DNA of 64,000 nucleotides from Cladopsammia gracilis (lineage: Eukaryota > Cnidaria > Anthozoa > Scleractinia > Dendrophylliidae), in contig JAJGOT010000201.1 of assembly GCA_022457155.1 (NCBI GenBank), forward strand, positions 273,501 through 337,500. The letters are read 5' to 3'. Of the stretch, positions 33,744 to 44,356 are shown piece after piece. Numbering within the stretch: position 1 is the stretch's first letter; each line of letters opens with the position of its first letter. Under the pieces are notes generated by a model that was given only the letters and a program-made list of their open reading frames with translations, ran no database searches and was not told the origin of the DNA. Made by a program: the position numbers and the translations under genes.

Positions 33744-34178
33744 TTACTCCATCTCATGTAGTCTCCGCCTCGGTGGTGGGGGAGTTTGAACTTCATTCAC
33801 CTCTACAGGGGCTGGGGTCGGGGCTTTGCGCCCAAGTGTATTCATAATGGCCTCGCGTTGGTAATAGACACCAAATGCTGATACAATCAAACCACCAACA
33901 CCAAGAATGAGAAATACTGTGTTGCTGCTAGCTTCTTCATTTGTCGAGTCTTGGGGTGCCGAGTTTGTGTCGGGCTCGTTTGTTGCTTTAGAAGCTTGTG
34001 CTTGTTTTTTTGCCTCTCTTGCCAGGCGGTTGCGTTCAGCAAGCCTTTTGCCAGAAGCAACACGACCAGGGTTTTTGGTTGGAGCAGTCTTTGGGGTATC
34101 AGAGGATGCGTGCGTGTTGGTTGTGGGTGCTGGCGCGACTGTTTCTTCAGGCACCGTCTCGAGTGGTTGCGCCATCAT
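33744..34178 (-). CDS. Single-pass membrane protein with Pro-rich ends
   Basis: 144 codons, ATG at 34178 (the next codon is also ATG). It has a long polar N-terminus rich in Thr, Pro and Ala with a basic stretch (RLAERNRLAREAKKQAQ), one membrane segment (VFLILGVGGLIVSAFGVYY, about residues 88-106) and a Pro-rich C-terminal tail (TPPPPRRRLHEME). The frame is intact. The start ATGGCGCAACC is identical to that of PolB-B. The layout suits a virion or membrane accessory protein. No homology recognised. Confidence 0.65.
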   Translation of the reverse strand: MMAQPLETVPEETVAPAPTTNTHASSDTPKTAPTKNPGRVASGKRLAERNRLAREAKKQAQASKATNEPDTNSAPQDSTNEEASSNTVFLILGVGGLIVSAFGVYYQREAIMNTLGRKAPTPAPVEVNEVQTPPPPRRRLHEME

Positions 34179-34200
34179 GTGTATATATGTATATTTTTAT
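34179..34200 (-). promoter_or_regulatory. Start-proximal TATATAC motif (one of six)
   Basis: ATATATACACATG precedes the ATG at 34178. Equivalent TATATA-rich motifs end within 2-6 bases of the starts at 33722, 33567, 33331, 32889 and PolB-B at 28160. The consensus is roughly TATATAYAC followed by 2-5 bases and ATGG. The position so near the start suggests a virus-like core promoter with almost no leader. This is inferred from repetition only. Confidence 0.6.
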
Positions 34201-34206
34201 TTTAAA

Positions 34207-34253
34207 CCTTCGTGGTTCCTTCGTGGTTCCTTCGTGATTCCTTTGTGGTTCCT
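34207..34253. repeat. 11-bp tandem repeat
   Basis: Four copies of CCTTCGTGGTT with single changes, at the right edge of the Polinton-like element. Confidence 0.85.
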
Positions 34254-34332
34254 TTCAGATTATTTGTCAACTTCATCAAAACCCTCGAGGGTATAACCTT
34301 CAACGTCTCTGCTTGGGTGTACAGGTGTTCAT

Positions 34333-35299
34333 ATGACAATTCTTGACATCGCAGAGGTTATTGGCTTACTTGTGTCTAGTTTTCCAGGCCCACTTTTTTA
34401 TAGATATCTTGAGAATGATAAGACAACTGCCCTTAGAGATTGCAAAGGGAACTATTCTGCTCATATGAAACTATCTGAAAAAATGCAGACAAGAATTACA
34501 GTGGTGGTATGACAATATAGAGAGTGCTGATTACAAGATCTGTATACCTAACTCCCAGATTACCATCACTTTGTACACTGATGCCTCGAATGATGGCTGG
34601 GGTACAGTGATGGGTGCATCAAAAACGGGGGGTAGATGGGATGAGGCTGAGACCCTCCTACATTTTAATTGTCTAGAGTTAATGGCTGTTTTTTATGCCT
34701 TAAAAGTATTTTGCAGTAAGGAGAACTTTATATATATTCGGGTTTATTCTGACAACACGACTGCAGTAAACTATATTAACTCTATGGGGGTACACATTCC
34801 ATGGTGTGCCATTCTATTGCCGAGAAAATCTGGCTATTTTGCATGGGAAGAAATATATGGTTATCTGCAGCCCATATCCCAGGGAAATAAAGAGTTGATG
34901 CTTTCGCCCCTCTTGTTTCGAGAAATCATTGACCTATGGGGGGAACCCACTATCGCCCTTTGTGCTACTAGGCTAAACAAACAAGTAGCTTGTTATGCAT
35001 CTTGGAAACCAGACCCAGAAGCGACTTATGTGGATGCATTTTCAATCAGTTGGAATAATCATTTGTTTTATGCTTTTCCTCCATTTAGTTTGATTGCACG
35101 ATGTTTACAGAAAATAGAGATTGATAAATCAGAAGGCATAATAATTGTTCCCATGTGGGAGACCCAACCATGGTACTCCCAACTACTACGCATGATAACC
35201 GAAGTACCAAGGATTCTACCACAACGACTAGACACTCTTCAAATGCCAGCAAGGAAGAACATGACACACCCTTTAGTTAAGAAAATGACCTTGATGGTC
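34333..35299 (+). pseudogene. DIRS RT end and RNase H
   Basis: From 34333 the frame reads the RT thumb (PGPLFYRYLENDK) up to a frameshift near 34492. Next come RNase H (LYTDASNDGWGT near 34573, LELMAVFYALK near 34675, VYSDNTTAVNYINSMG near 34745) and then the C-terminal DIRS region with IALCATRLNKQ, WKPDPEATYVDAF and YAFPPFSLI. A frame disturbance near 34800 removes the usual HIPG-type segment. These motif pairs distinguish DIRS from other retroelements. Confidence 0.9.
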
Positions 35300-36240
35300 T
35301 GCAGAGTATCAGGCAATCCCTTGAAAAACAAGGAATTTCAAAACGAGCTTCGGATATCATATTGCAATCATGGAGGAAAAGAACACGCAAACAGTATGTA
35401 TCATACATCAAGCGCTGGACGAAGTATTGTCATAGGAAAAATGTCAGTTGTGTTGATCCCTCTGTTTCTGAAGCATTAGATTTACTCGTTGAGTTGTATG
35501 ATCACGGTCATGGTTACAGTGCCATGAATACAGCTCGATCGGCTCTCTCCTGCATACTGACCCCTGTGAATGGCATTACGTTTGGTGCTCACCCTACTGT
35601 CACAACGTTTCTAAAAGGAGTTTTTGAATCCAGACCAACAGTATCAAGATACACCGAAACATAGGATGTAGGGGCAGTCCTGAGGCATCTTAAAACATTA
35701 CCTACTACCAAAGATGCTCCTCTTAAGAAACTGACATTAAAAACAGTTATGTTGATGTCTTTAGTCTCAGCCCAACGTGGGCAAACCATACGTATGCTTA
35801 ACCTTGCGTACATGACAAGCTCTGAATCGCAAATTACCTTTGTTATATCTAAGCCTATAAAGCAAACCAAACCGGGTGCAAAATCAGTCCATGTTCAGTT
35901 TACTGCATATCCTGCTGACTCCACCCTATGTGTGGTCACTACATTAAGGGAATATTTAGAACGCACAAAAGACTTGCGTGGACAATGTAAACAATTGTTT
36001 ATTAGTTATTTGAAGCCTTTCCATCCGGTGTCTAGGAGCACCATTAGCCGTTGGGTTAAAGTTGTTATGAAGGAAGCAGGGATTAATGTAGCCAAATTTA
36101 AGCCACATAGTACAAGGTCTGCTTCCACATCTAAAGCAAGTTTGTGTTCTGTACCATTAGACATTTGCTAGGTTTTACAACAAGCCAATTAATGGAAACA
36201 ATGGTTTTGCTGATAATATTTTGTCACTTGGTTAGTTATC
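35300..36240 (+). pseudogene. DIRS tyrosine recombinase
   Basis: The frame opens upstream of 35362 (SIRQSLEKQGISKRASD) and continues past one TAG at 35662-35664. The catalytic Arg lies in SLVSAQRGQT near 35760, the HxxR box in HSTRSAS near 36105. The nucleophile Tyr sits in the next frame, at 36176-36178 (ARFYNKP), after a frameshift just before the TAG at 36169-36171. Both catalytic boxes are present but the reading frame to the Tyr is broken. Confidence 0.9.
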
Positions 36241-36330
36241 TAATAAACCATTATGCATATGGCTGAAATGGTTTCATGTGTGCAGTTACTTAGAAGTCTC
36301 ACGTGAGCCCTCAGTGCGGCGACAGGATAG

Positions 36331-36613
36331 AATTAAACAATTAAACGATACTTATCTGTAAGTTGAAGTTTGATTGGGATTCTACCTGTCACCAAGCACT
36401 GAGGGATTACGTGCCCTCCCTAGGTTTACATGCCCAACCCTTATCTGTCTTGATGCTGTTTTTTTCTTTTTTCCACTGCACACATGGTAAGTGCTTTAAA
36501 AACTGAGTTCGCGCAGGCGCAATGCTATCTCACGTAATCCCTCAGTGCTTGGTGACAGGTAGAATCCCAATCAAACTTCAACTTACAGGTAAGTCTCGTT
36601 TAATTGTTTAATT
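36331..36613. repeat. DIRS inverted repeats (terminal and internal complementary)
   Basis: Arms of about 83 bases, 36331-36413 and 36531-36613, are inverted copies with a 117-base spacer. They contain AAGTTGAAGTTTGATTGGGA and its complement. DIRS elements end in an inverted terminal repeat next to an internal complementary region, which this arrangement matches. A further partial copy of the CCCTCAGTG word is at 36307. Confidence 0.8.
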
Positions 36614-37078
36614 TTACTACACTACACAGTATTACTACACAGTAATTTTACTGAGCAGCCGAGCTTTCTGAAGGTTGAGCAAGAAATGGGAACGACAAGA
36701 CCCTGGCCGCGAAGTTTTGAGAAACTTCCTCTACAACTGAGTGAACTTTGACATGAAAATAAAAACAACAACAACTAAGTAGAAAGTTATGCAATTTCTA
36801 CGCAAATCGCTTGTGTCATGAAATAACCCTTTAATTAAACGGAAGTGAAAACGTGACAACGCTGGGAGTCTGGGGCCGAGTTTCTCCTGTTTTGTCCGCC
36901 ATTTTGACTCTCGATCCTGCTTTGTTCCAAAGCAAACTCAAGGCAAAAACAAAAAAATTAAAGCCGATGATTTTTTTCTGGATCCACACAATGACTTACC
37001 AAAATCTATAAAATAAATTGAAACGTTTCACTAATTCAAGAAAAAGCTTAAAATTAATCATTTTCTCCTCCAAAAGAA
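36614..37078. other. Spacer end, no gene recognised
   Basis: A-rich sequence with a TACACAGTATTAC repeat near 36624. A GTCCGCCATTTTGACTC word near 36893 resembles a promoter-type YY1 site. No ORF supported. The right arm begins at 37079. Confidence 0.5.
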
Positions 37079-37346
37079 AAATAAAATAAAAATACGGTAC
37101 GTAGCATTAATATTGAAATGGATACAACATACACAATAAAATGATACAAAATCCCTAATGCAGTAGATGATATCAAAGCCATGTTCATGTAAAGCATCTA
37201 TTGTGCAATTAATTAAACAGGGGCTCTCCTCGAAAAGCCCTAAAGGGTTTGCTGAGAGCTCCTGCCTTAGCTTAATCTACCATGTACTCTTGTAATAAGT
37301 TTTGAAAAAGGTAAGGTAAATAAACGATTGATTGATTGATTGATTA
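37079..37346 (+). mobile_element. LINE 3' tail with TGAT repeat (right)
   Basis: Same segment as 16768-17036 in inverse orientation. It ends in AAATAAACGATTGATTGATT and joins the array at the same base as the left arm. Confidence 0.65.
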
Positions 37347-38712
37347 TCTGCACATACGCACAGTGTTGTCTGCAATATTTCAAGTGATTTCGTTGAATTC
37401 CCAGTAATCTATGTTTATGCAAATTAATCTATGTTTATGCACATTAGCTAAGAAGAAAGACGTCAACATGGTCTAACATGTCATTCTCTTTTCAGACCTG
37501 AATTGCGAACGATGACAGATACAGACTTACCCTTTCGTTTCCATTATCTAGACATGCTCAGAGTGACCATACAAGATTACAAGTCATTTGCTTCAATTCC
37601 TGGCTTATGAGGTCCAAAAACGTCCGTGTCCCAACCCGTATAAAGGTCTGACTAAGGTCTGACATATCTAAAGTCCCAAAGGTGACACACACAGACTTTC
37701 CCGTGGTTTCCTACATATGCACATGCTCAGTTCACTCTCTGGAAGTTTTCAAGTGATTTCCTTGAATTCTTACTGTTTCAGGTCCAAAAAAGCTATGTTT
37801 ATGCAAATGAGCTAACAAGAAATAGGTCAAAATGTCATTCTCTTTTCAGACCTGAATTGCGAACGGTAACAGATACAGACATCCACTTTCGTTTCCATTA
37901 ACTAGCCATACTCAGAGTGTTCCATGCAAGATTTCAAGTCATTTGCTTCAATGCCTGGCTTATGAGGTCCAAAAAAACAAAGTCTGTGTGTCCCAACCGT
38001 ATCATTAGGTCGGACTAAAAATGTCATTGTGTTTTCACATCTAAAGTCTCAAAGGTGACACATGCAGACTTCCCCTGTGGTTTCCTACATGCGCACATGC
38101 TCAGTCCACTTTCTGGAAGTTTCCAAGTGATTTCCTTGAATTCTCACTGTTTCAGGTCAAAAAAAGCTATGTTTATGCAAATGAGCTAACAAGAAATAGG
38201 TCAAAATGTCATTCTCTTTTCAGACTTGAATTGCGAACGGTAACAGATACAGACCTCCCCTTTCGTTTCCATTAACTAGACATACTCAGAGTGTTCCACG
38301 CAAGATTACAAATCATTTACTTCAATTTCTGGCTTATGAGGTCCCAAAAAAGTCTGTGTGTCCCAACTGTATCATTAGGTCTGACTAAAAATTAATGTCA
38401 TTGTGTTTTCACATCTAAAGTCTCAAAGGTGACACACACAGACTTCCCCTGTGGTTTCCAACATTGCACATGTTCAGTCTGCTTTCTGGAAGTTTTCAAG
38501 TGATTTCCTTGAATTCTCACTGTTTCAGGTCTAGAAAGCTATGTTTAATGCAAATGTGCTAACAAGAAATAAGTCAAAATGTCATTATCTTTTCAGATCT
38601 GAATTGTGAACGGTAACAGATACAGACCTCCCCTTTCGTTCTCATTAACAAGACATACTCAGAGTGTTCCATTCAATATTTCAAGTCATCTGCTTTAATT
38701 CCTGACCAACAA
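37347..38712. repeat. Satellite-like tandem array (right)
   Basis: Inverted counterpart of 15061-16767, with about four ~360-bp units (recurring AAGTCATTTGCTTCAAT near 37578, 37938, 38310 and 38684, with variants). It has the same dimeric structure and is slightly shorter than the left array. Confidence 0.85.
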
Positions 38713-38759
38713 TAAAACAAAATAAACCATTTTGCCGCATCAGCAAATTATAAAACGGA

Positions 38760-38910
38760 GAGAAATGTCACGTGACAAAAATGAAAAAAAAAGATACCCA
38801 TACTCCCATGGGTATCCCGTTCCTTCCCGGCATGCTTTGAAGTATGATAAGAGCAGGGATCCGACCTTTTTCACGCCTCACTCAGTTCTTACGAGCAACA
38901 CCCAACAAAG
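38760..38910 (+). promoter_or_regulatory. Promoter region of small acidic gene (right)
   Basis: TACCCAT-N6-ATGGGTA at 38795-38814, TTCCCGGCATGC near 38823, a TATGATAAGAG TATA-like box near 38843, and the ATG at 38911. It is conserved with 14852-14985. Confidence 0.5.
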
Positions 38911-39438
38911 ATGGCGTCAAACAAAGTAGTTGCGTCAACCCCTTCAATAGCCGACCTCAAGGAGGATCCCGAGGATTTGGACGATGATGTCTTGTTGGCG
39001 GCCATGCAAGCGATGAAAGAGAGCAACAGGGAGAGATTTCTTTCCTCACCGTCGGTGGCACCCTCCGATTGGATTGTCGTTGCAGGCGTTGAATTGTTCA
39101 CGACATCTATCAAAGGCGCGGGATCGAAACTGTTCCATGCGTTGAAGGGGCACCAACAACACGCGAAACGAGTGCGGGTTGAGATAATCCGCGCGTCTCA
39201 GGGAAGAGCGATGTCTCCTTCGACATTGTTTTTTCGCCAAATAGACCCGATAGGTGCGCATGGCGGCCTCGTTTGTCTTGGATCGTTCCTGTCTCCGCCA
39301 ATCGTGGTATCCCGGATTTCTCGCGCGATACCTCCGATGTTGTTCTCGCACCTTGTCGGGATGTCGCTGTTTCTACATCTTCACCTTCTCGGATTTGGTC
39401 AACGGCATGGTGAACGATGGTCGTCAAGCACAGAATGA
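38911..39438 (+). CDS. Small acidic protein, extended form (right copy)
   Basis: 175 codons ending TGA at 39436-39438. Residues 1-67 match the left copy (DDDVLLAAMQAMKESNRERF). From residue 68 it continues in frame into the block that is separate on the left (FHALKGHQQHAKRVRVE, then SLVGLF-type hydrophobic tail). The join at about 39110 coincides with the loss of the 12.66-14.65-kb segment, so the fused frame may be a deletion product, not the ancestral gene. The function is unknown. It is followed by the PolB-A promoter. Confidence 0.5.
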   Translation: MASNKVVASTPSIADLKEDPEDLDDDVLLAAMQAMKESNRERFLSSPSVAPSDWIVVAGVELFTTSIKGAGSKLFHALKGHQQHAKRVRVEIIRASQGRAMSPSTLFFRQIDPIGAHGGLVCLGSFLSPPIVVSRISRAIPPMLFSHLVGMSLFLHLHLLGFGQRHGERWSSSTE

Positions 39439-39479
39439 ACCGTTTGGTCGTATCGGCAAATCATAAACCTCAGAGTAAT

Positions 39480-39713
39480 GTCACGCAACGCCTAGGGTGA
39501 CAGAAAAAAATACCCATACCCCCCCATGGGTACACCGTTTCTTCCCAGCATGCAACGTCCTTCTCCTCGAGGGAATAAAAGGGTGCAGGGTGAAACCTAA
39601 CCAACTCGTTTTTTTGTGCCGTGGCTGTAAAAAGGCTGTTCAACCTCGAAAGAAATCAAAAAGCCACTTTCTTTGTCAGTGAACACTTTATCTAGTATTT
39701 TTTCTCCTTCAAA
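39480..39713 (+). promoter_or_regulatory. PolB-A promoter region (right)
   Basis: TACCCAT-N8-ATGGGTA at 39511-39532, CCCAGCATGC near 39545, TATA-like GGGAATAAAAGGG at 39571-39583, then 130 bases to the ATG at 39714. It is conserved with 12120-12330. Confidence 0.55.
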
Positions 39714-40601
39714 ATGGCCGACCGCGAGGAGGAAGAAATGGACGATGACGACTTGTTGGAGTCCATGGAAGAGGCCGAAGAGAACAACCGGGGCCACCTC
39801 TTCGAGTTTCGACTCACCCCGGGCACGCATCGACGTGTACAAAATATTTGGGTTACGACGTCGCATGTTCGATGCCGCCCTCCACGCTCGCACGGAACTC
39901 TTACATCCCCCACAATACGATGTAGGCTACGAATTCGAACAGGCGTTGCGTCGGGCGATCGATCGCGAATTGGAGGACGACCACCTAGACGACGACGATC
40001 ACGTGTTGCTTACCATGCAACATCCCAGCTTTCTACACGCCTTTCAATCATTTCACGTGCCGGTGCGGGAATGGCGCGAACAGAATCAGCGGGTCATCCT
40101 CCTCTTGCAAAAAATGGCGGAGAAATTAAACTCCAACGAACAATTCAAAAATGGACGATCGTTGGAAAGGGCAAATCACTACCGTGAAGGATCCCGGACG
40201 GGGAAGCGGTCGTCGAAAGGAAGCCACTCCGGGCTAGGTACCCATCCTGACCTTTCTCCAAAAGAAACAGTCTGTCGTCAAAATCCACAACCGAGAGTTG
40301 TTGTGCTGCGCTCGGGCTATCGTCACCATGCAAGCGTGGGTCGACGAACAACCCCCGCGTCGAAGAAAGCCAGGGCTTAGTTTCAAATATTTGAAAAGAG
40401 GAGGAAAAGGTCAAACCCGATTGGCCAAAGCCTTGCACGCGTTGGCTCGCGTTCCCGAAGGGCCTTGCGGGTTGGGGGCCCTCGGTCAATTCCAAATCGT
40501 GTTGCCGGACTATCACATCAAAGTCGTCCTCAGTGCCGATGAGAGTTACCAAGTGATCTTTGGACAAGGCGAGAAACGCGCCGATCAACGTTAACTGTTT
40601 C
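39714..40601 (+). pseudogene. PolB-A N-terminal region (right copy)
   Basis: Starts with the acidic leader (EEEEMDDDDLLESMEEAEENN). A frameshift near 39836 moves the reading to another frame (MFDAALHARTELLHPPQYD). The Cys region (VLCCARAIVTMQAW) is near 40297 and the conserved LPDYHIK near 40503. The frame is cut at 40602 by the minus-strand LINE nest and resumes at 59840. Compared with the left copy it lacks the stop after codon 118 but has its own frameshifts. Confidence 0.87.
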
Positions 40602-40612
40602 TCTTGAAACAC

Positions 40613-41412
40613 TTTTTTTAAAGTTTGTTATTTTGTTTTATTATTTTCGTCACTTTACTTACACTAATTACATTACTAAAAAGATTACATTGATCTCAGC
40701 ACTTACTTACACAATCGCCTCACGCAAAAACATACATCACTACTTTACACTACATTACACCACTTACAAATTAAAAGAAAAAAACACTACACTAGGTTTT
40801 CTTCTTAAATTCCCTTTAGTAAAGAAATACAATTGAAAGGACAGTAACAAAATTGTTATGTCATATATATTATATCAGTTATTTTTTGAGGTCGAGTTTG
40901 AAGGTAGTAATTTCCACTTTAAAGAAATGGATCACCATATAGAAGGAGTTAGGAGCTATAAAGGAAAAAAAAAAGAACTAAAGGATTCCCATTTAGTGAA
41001 ATGTTTTAAGAGAGTTCTACTTTTCCTTGCGATAAAGAATTCCAGGTTATAATTGACTTTCAGTTTAACCTTGAAAATTTCAAAAGACAGAACAATTTTA
41101 TCAATTTTGCATAAATCTTTGTCTAAATCAAATTTGCCAAAAAATATATCTTTAAACGTGAATTCTAATTCTTTATTATTATAAATTGCAACTCAAGATA
41201 ACACCTCCTTCCAAAAGAGAGTTGTCACATTAAAGAAATAGAACAAATGCTCTAGGGATTCGTCTTCATTCTCACAGAAAGTACAAACAGGAGAATCAAC
41301 GATTTTGAAAGCAAACAGCTTGTCGTTAGTAAATAATATATATAGATAGCCCAAGGCTAACAGCGTTGCACTTTGAACAAGCTTAACTAAGGTGAAACTT
41401 AACTAAGGTGAA
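40613..41412 (-). pseudogene. 3' end of the minus-strand LINE ORF2 and UTR
   Basis: On the minus strand near 41320-41210 the frame reads KIVDSPVCTFCENEDESLEH, the zf-RVT-type Cys/His motif found at the C-terminus of L1/Tx1 RTs. The plus-strand LINE has the related VDSPLCYFCKEE at 50805. The rest is non-coding 3' sequence. A 16-bp direct duplication (CTTAACTAAGGTGAAA) at 41384-41415 marks the junction with the plus-strand LINE. Confidence 0.75.
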
Positions 41413-42789
41413 AGGTTGGAAGCACAAGAATTAAGATTGACGAACGGGCTATTTTCAATTTTAGCAATTCTCAAAAACAGTATTACGCGACCGTCTGCAC
41501 AGTACATTTTTATATACCGTACAAAAGTTCACAAAAACAACTTTTCTCTGTCTAGAATAACTAGAAGTACCACTAGTTTCCGAATAAAATACAGTTTTTG
41601 TTTATCAAAAATTGCCCGAGAAACTGATTTGAAAATCAAAAATTGCAAAAATACACAAACATATTTGCATAAGGCGATGCGAGTGAAGATAGAACTGTAC
41701 TATAAAATCAAAGTCTTGATTTGTTTACATAAAATCGCTTTTCAAACTACCTAATGAATAAACAAACACATAAAAATGGACAACACAATCTTCTTTCGAA
41801 AAAATTTATTCAAATCTCCATTAGTTTACGTTTAAAAGCAAAACGCGTACCATTTAATTATAGCTCATCGAGTTCAAGCTTTCTTCGATGAAATTCAAGA
41901 GATCGATACAACTGAATTTAAGCACGTTTTAAAATCAATTCTCCAAAACTAACAATAACACCAATAGAAAGTCACTCACAGATTGATATCAACATAAATT
42001 CTCATCGAAAACTGTAATCTGTTTTACCTTCAAGTCCCTCGCTTGCTTGGAAATTCAAATCTCCGCTTCTGGTTCTGAAATCCGTAGAAAACAAACATCT
42101 CCCGCATTTGATAAAAACGTAATACATGAAGTTCCTCGAAGCAAGATTTTATCCCTGAAAGCTCGTCTTCTTCCACTAAAGCGGCTTCTGAGTATCCCTT
42201 AATTAGTATCCTTGTCTTGAGTAGCAAACCGCGAAATATTCAGGAAAATAACGCCTTTAATTTAAACGGTTTTTTCCGCTTAGTAAATTCACAGCAAAAC
42301 ATCAAAGTGTTTTTCTAGCTGACGTGACATTCGGCCGTGTAACCGCGCGAAAAACAAAGCCTCGCTTTGGTTTCAACATGACGTCGTACGCGCATGTTTT
42401 GCGACGTCATACGCGCCCGCGAGCTAGTCCTGCGCGACGGCGGAGCTAGTCCGGTCCTGCGCGACGGCGGGCGGATGGAGGGCGGGCACACGCGCGCCCG
42501 CGAAACACTCCGCTAGCCATGACCATGAAAAATGACGGGCACAGGTTCTGGTTCTATGAGTATGGGGCTGCGCAGCCAGGCCTTCGGCCTGGCAAGTGCT
42601 CCGCTATGATGCGATTTAATAGCTTATATTGAAAAGCTCTTAATTGGGGCTGACTATGATGGCGGCCACACACGTTTTGTGAGCTCCAAAACCGATGGCG
42701 AGTTTACAAGGTTTTGACGATATTTTGGTAATGCCTCTGTGTTCCCTGAAGTAGATAGATGTAGGCAAATGTAATTTCTGACTAAAAAT
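41413..42789 (+). promoter_or_regulatory. 5' region of the plus-strand LINE
   Basis: AT-rich first part with no supported ORF, then a GC-rich segment with many CpG at 42330-42520 and a hairpin (CCAGGCCTTCGGCCTGG at 42577-42593). A diverged copy of 41440-42000 lies at 63500-63910. It could be the 5' UTR and internal promoter of this LINE family, or a separate dispersed repeat. Confidence 0.5.
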
Positions 42790-43617
42790 ATGCCAGATAG
42801 CAAAAGTAAAGAAAAAAAGCGTCTTCGTGGCTCAAGTTCATCCGCCGGAGAAGATGATTCAAGCATACTCGATAAGCTCACGGGCATTCAAGAAAGAATA
42901 GAATGAGGTTTCGACAAAATCAACGGCGAATTACAAGCGCTCAAAACTGAGTTAAAGGAAGACATAAAATCCATCAGAGAAGAATTGAAGGACACCAAAA
43001 AATCTCTTGACGCTGTGTGGAAAGAAGTTGAATCTTTAAAAGTTACGAACAAACATTTGCAAGATCAAGTGAATAAGTCTCTCGAGAAAAACCAGCGATT
43101 AAAAGAAACGGTAGAAACTCTCAAAGAACGGGCAGTCAAACATGAAGATTACTCAAGAAGAGAAAACCTGAGATTCTATAATGTTTCTGAAGAAGGAGAA
43201 GAGAGCAATGACGAATGCGATCGAAAAGTCAAAGATATACTGTCCGAACTTGGTGCACCTCCCGACTTGAAGCTTCATGCTATACACCGCACAGCGAAAT
43301 CAAATGTAGGTGCAAATATTCAATCTGTGGAAAGTGCATCCGGCAATTCCGAAGCTACAAGTGTATCAAGAGAAGAAAGATCAAGAGCTGCGATTCGTCC
43401 AAGACCGATATTAGTGCGGTTCGTTTCACGTATGGACTCTGATTTGGTCTGGACAAAGAGAAAGGAACTTATGAACAGTCCGCGATTCTCCTCAGTGTTT
43501 AATGATAAGGATCTATCCATAGAATCAGCAAAAGAGCGAAGCAAATTGCGTGCGGCGTGCAAGAAAGCCAAAGAATTAAACATCGAAAGGGCATTTATCA
43601 GAGGTAAAAAAAACTAA
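42790..43617 (+). pseudogene. LINE ORF1 (L1-type, coiled coil and RRM)
   Basis: ATG at 42790 with one in-frame TGA at 42904-42906, otherwise open to 43617. It has a Ser/Lys-rich start, a coiled coil over about residues 50-120, then YSRRENLRFYNVSEE typical of the L1 ORF1 RRM (Transposase_22), and the C-terminal domain with RPRPILVRFVSR and ARERSKLR-like basic residues. The role would be an RNA-binding chaperone of the retrotransposition particle. The minus-strand LINE has a matching ORF1 at 59680-58921. Confidence 0.85.
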
Positions 43618-44237
43618 TAATTAATGGGAACAGCTTCTCAGTTAACAACATGCCAGAGTACCTTTTACCAAATAAAAATGAAGATGTTCAGCGATCAGCC
43701 AATTTTTCTTAAGGAATCTCTAGTTATGGAGTAAGTTTGTCTGTTTAAGTTTATACGAAGCTGCTATGCTAAGTAAGATTCAAATATCAAACTAGATTAT
43801 GCCTCAAATGTCATTATTTGTTTTCTATTTCCGTGGTATCGTTACGACGGGTAGATTAAAAAATTAGCATACCAGTATCAACAACCATGTTTAAGCAAAT
43901 TAGATATTATGCTGAAATTTACTACGCTGACAAATGTCTTAACTCGCTATTGTTACTGGCTATCATTTCCAGCAAGTGTTATAAGTCCGAAGTCCCAAGG
44001 GTCTTTTTCTAAGGTTCAAATCTTAAGACCTTTTTATTGAACGTAATTATTTATTGTTATTAATATGATTGCGTTTGTTTTTCTTATTCCTTTGTTCGGT
44101 TTAATTGTGTTCGTTGGTAATCGTGTTTTACTGTTTAAGAATTCATTGTTTAACCCGTCTCTTTCAGCTTCATTGAAAACGATAGCTATTGACTCTAAAA
44201 TAATGAATTTCGAATTCCATAAATTACAGGGGACCAC
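43618..44237. other. ORF1-ORF2 intergenic region of LINE
   Basis: About 620 AT-rich bases without a supported ORF, between ORF1 and the start of the endonuclease (ISLNVRGIRSFEKRK) near 44240. Confidence 0.6.
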
Positions 44238-44356
44238 AACAATCTAAAATTTAAAGCCATCTCGTTAAACGTTCGAGGCATCCGTTCATTTGAAAAAAAG
44301 GAAAGCAATATTCAATTGGTTAATTAAGCAGAATGCTGATAATTGTTTTCTTCAAG

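Larger units (their letters stand above)
28042..34290. mobile_element. Polinton/adintovirus-like element (PolB-B)
   Basis: Contains a PolB (28160-31926, plus), a convergent retroviral-type integrase (32889-31930, minus) and four small minus-strand ORFs. PolB plus this integrase type defines Polinton/Maverick and adintovirus-like elements. No major capsid, packaging ATPase or cysteine protease gene was found, so the copy is partial. It is probably cut off on the right where the DIRS element begins near 34300. Only descriptive calls are made for its genes. Confidence 0.85.
34300..36613 (+). mobile_element. DIRS-type tyrosine-recombinase retrotransposon
   Basis: 5'-truncated copy. It has the end of RT, an RNase H, a DIRS C-terminal RT/RH region and a tyrosine recombinase in the order typical of DIRS elements, then inverted repeats at 36331-36613. 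No integrase or LTR is present. Gag and most of RT are missing. The left boundary is approximate. Stops and frameshifts show it is inactive. Confidence 0.9.

Noticed and set aside
33907..34296. Plus-strand ORF over the small membrane protein
   Set aside because: Antisense of the minus-strand gene, which has the start motif and a clear membrane segment.
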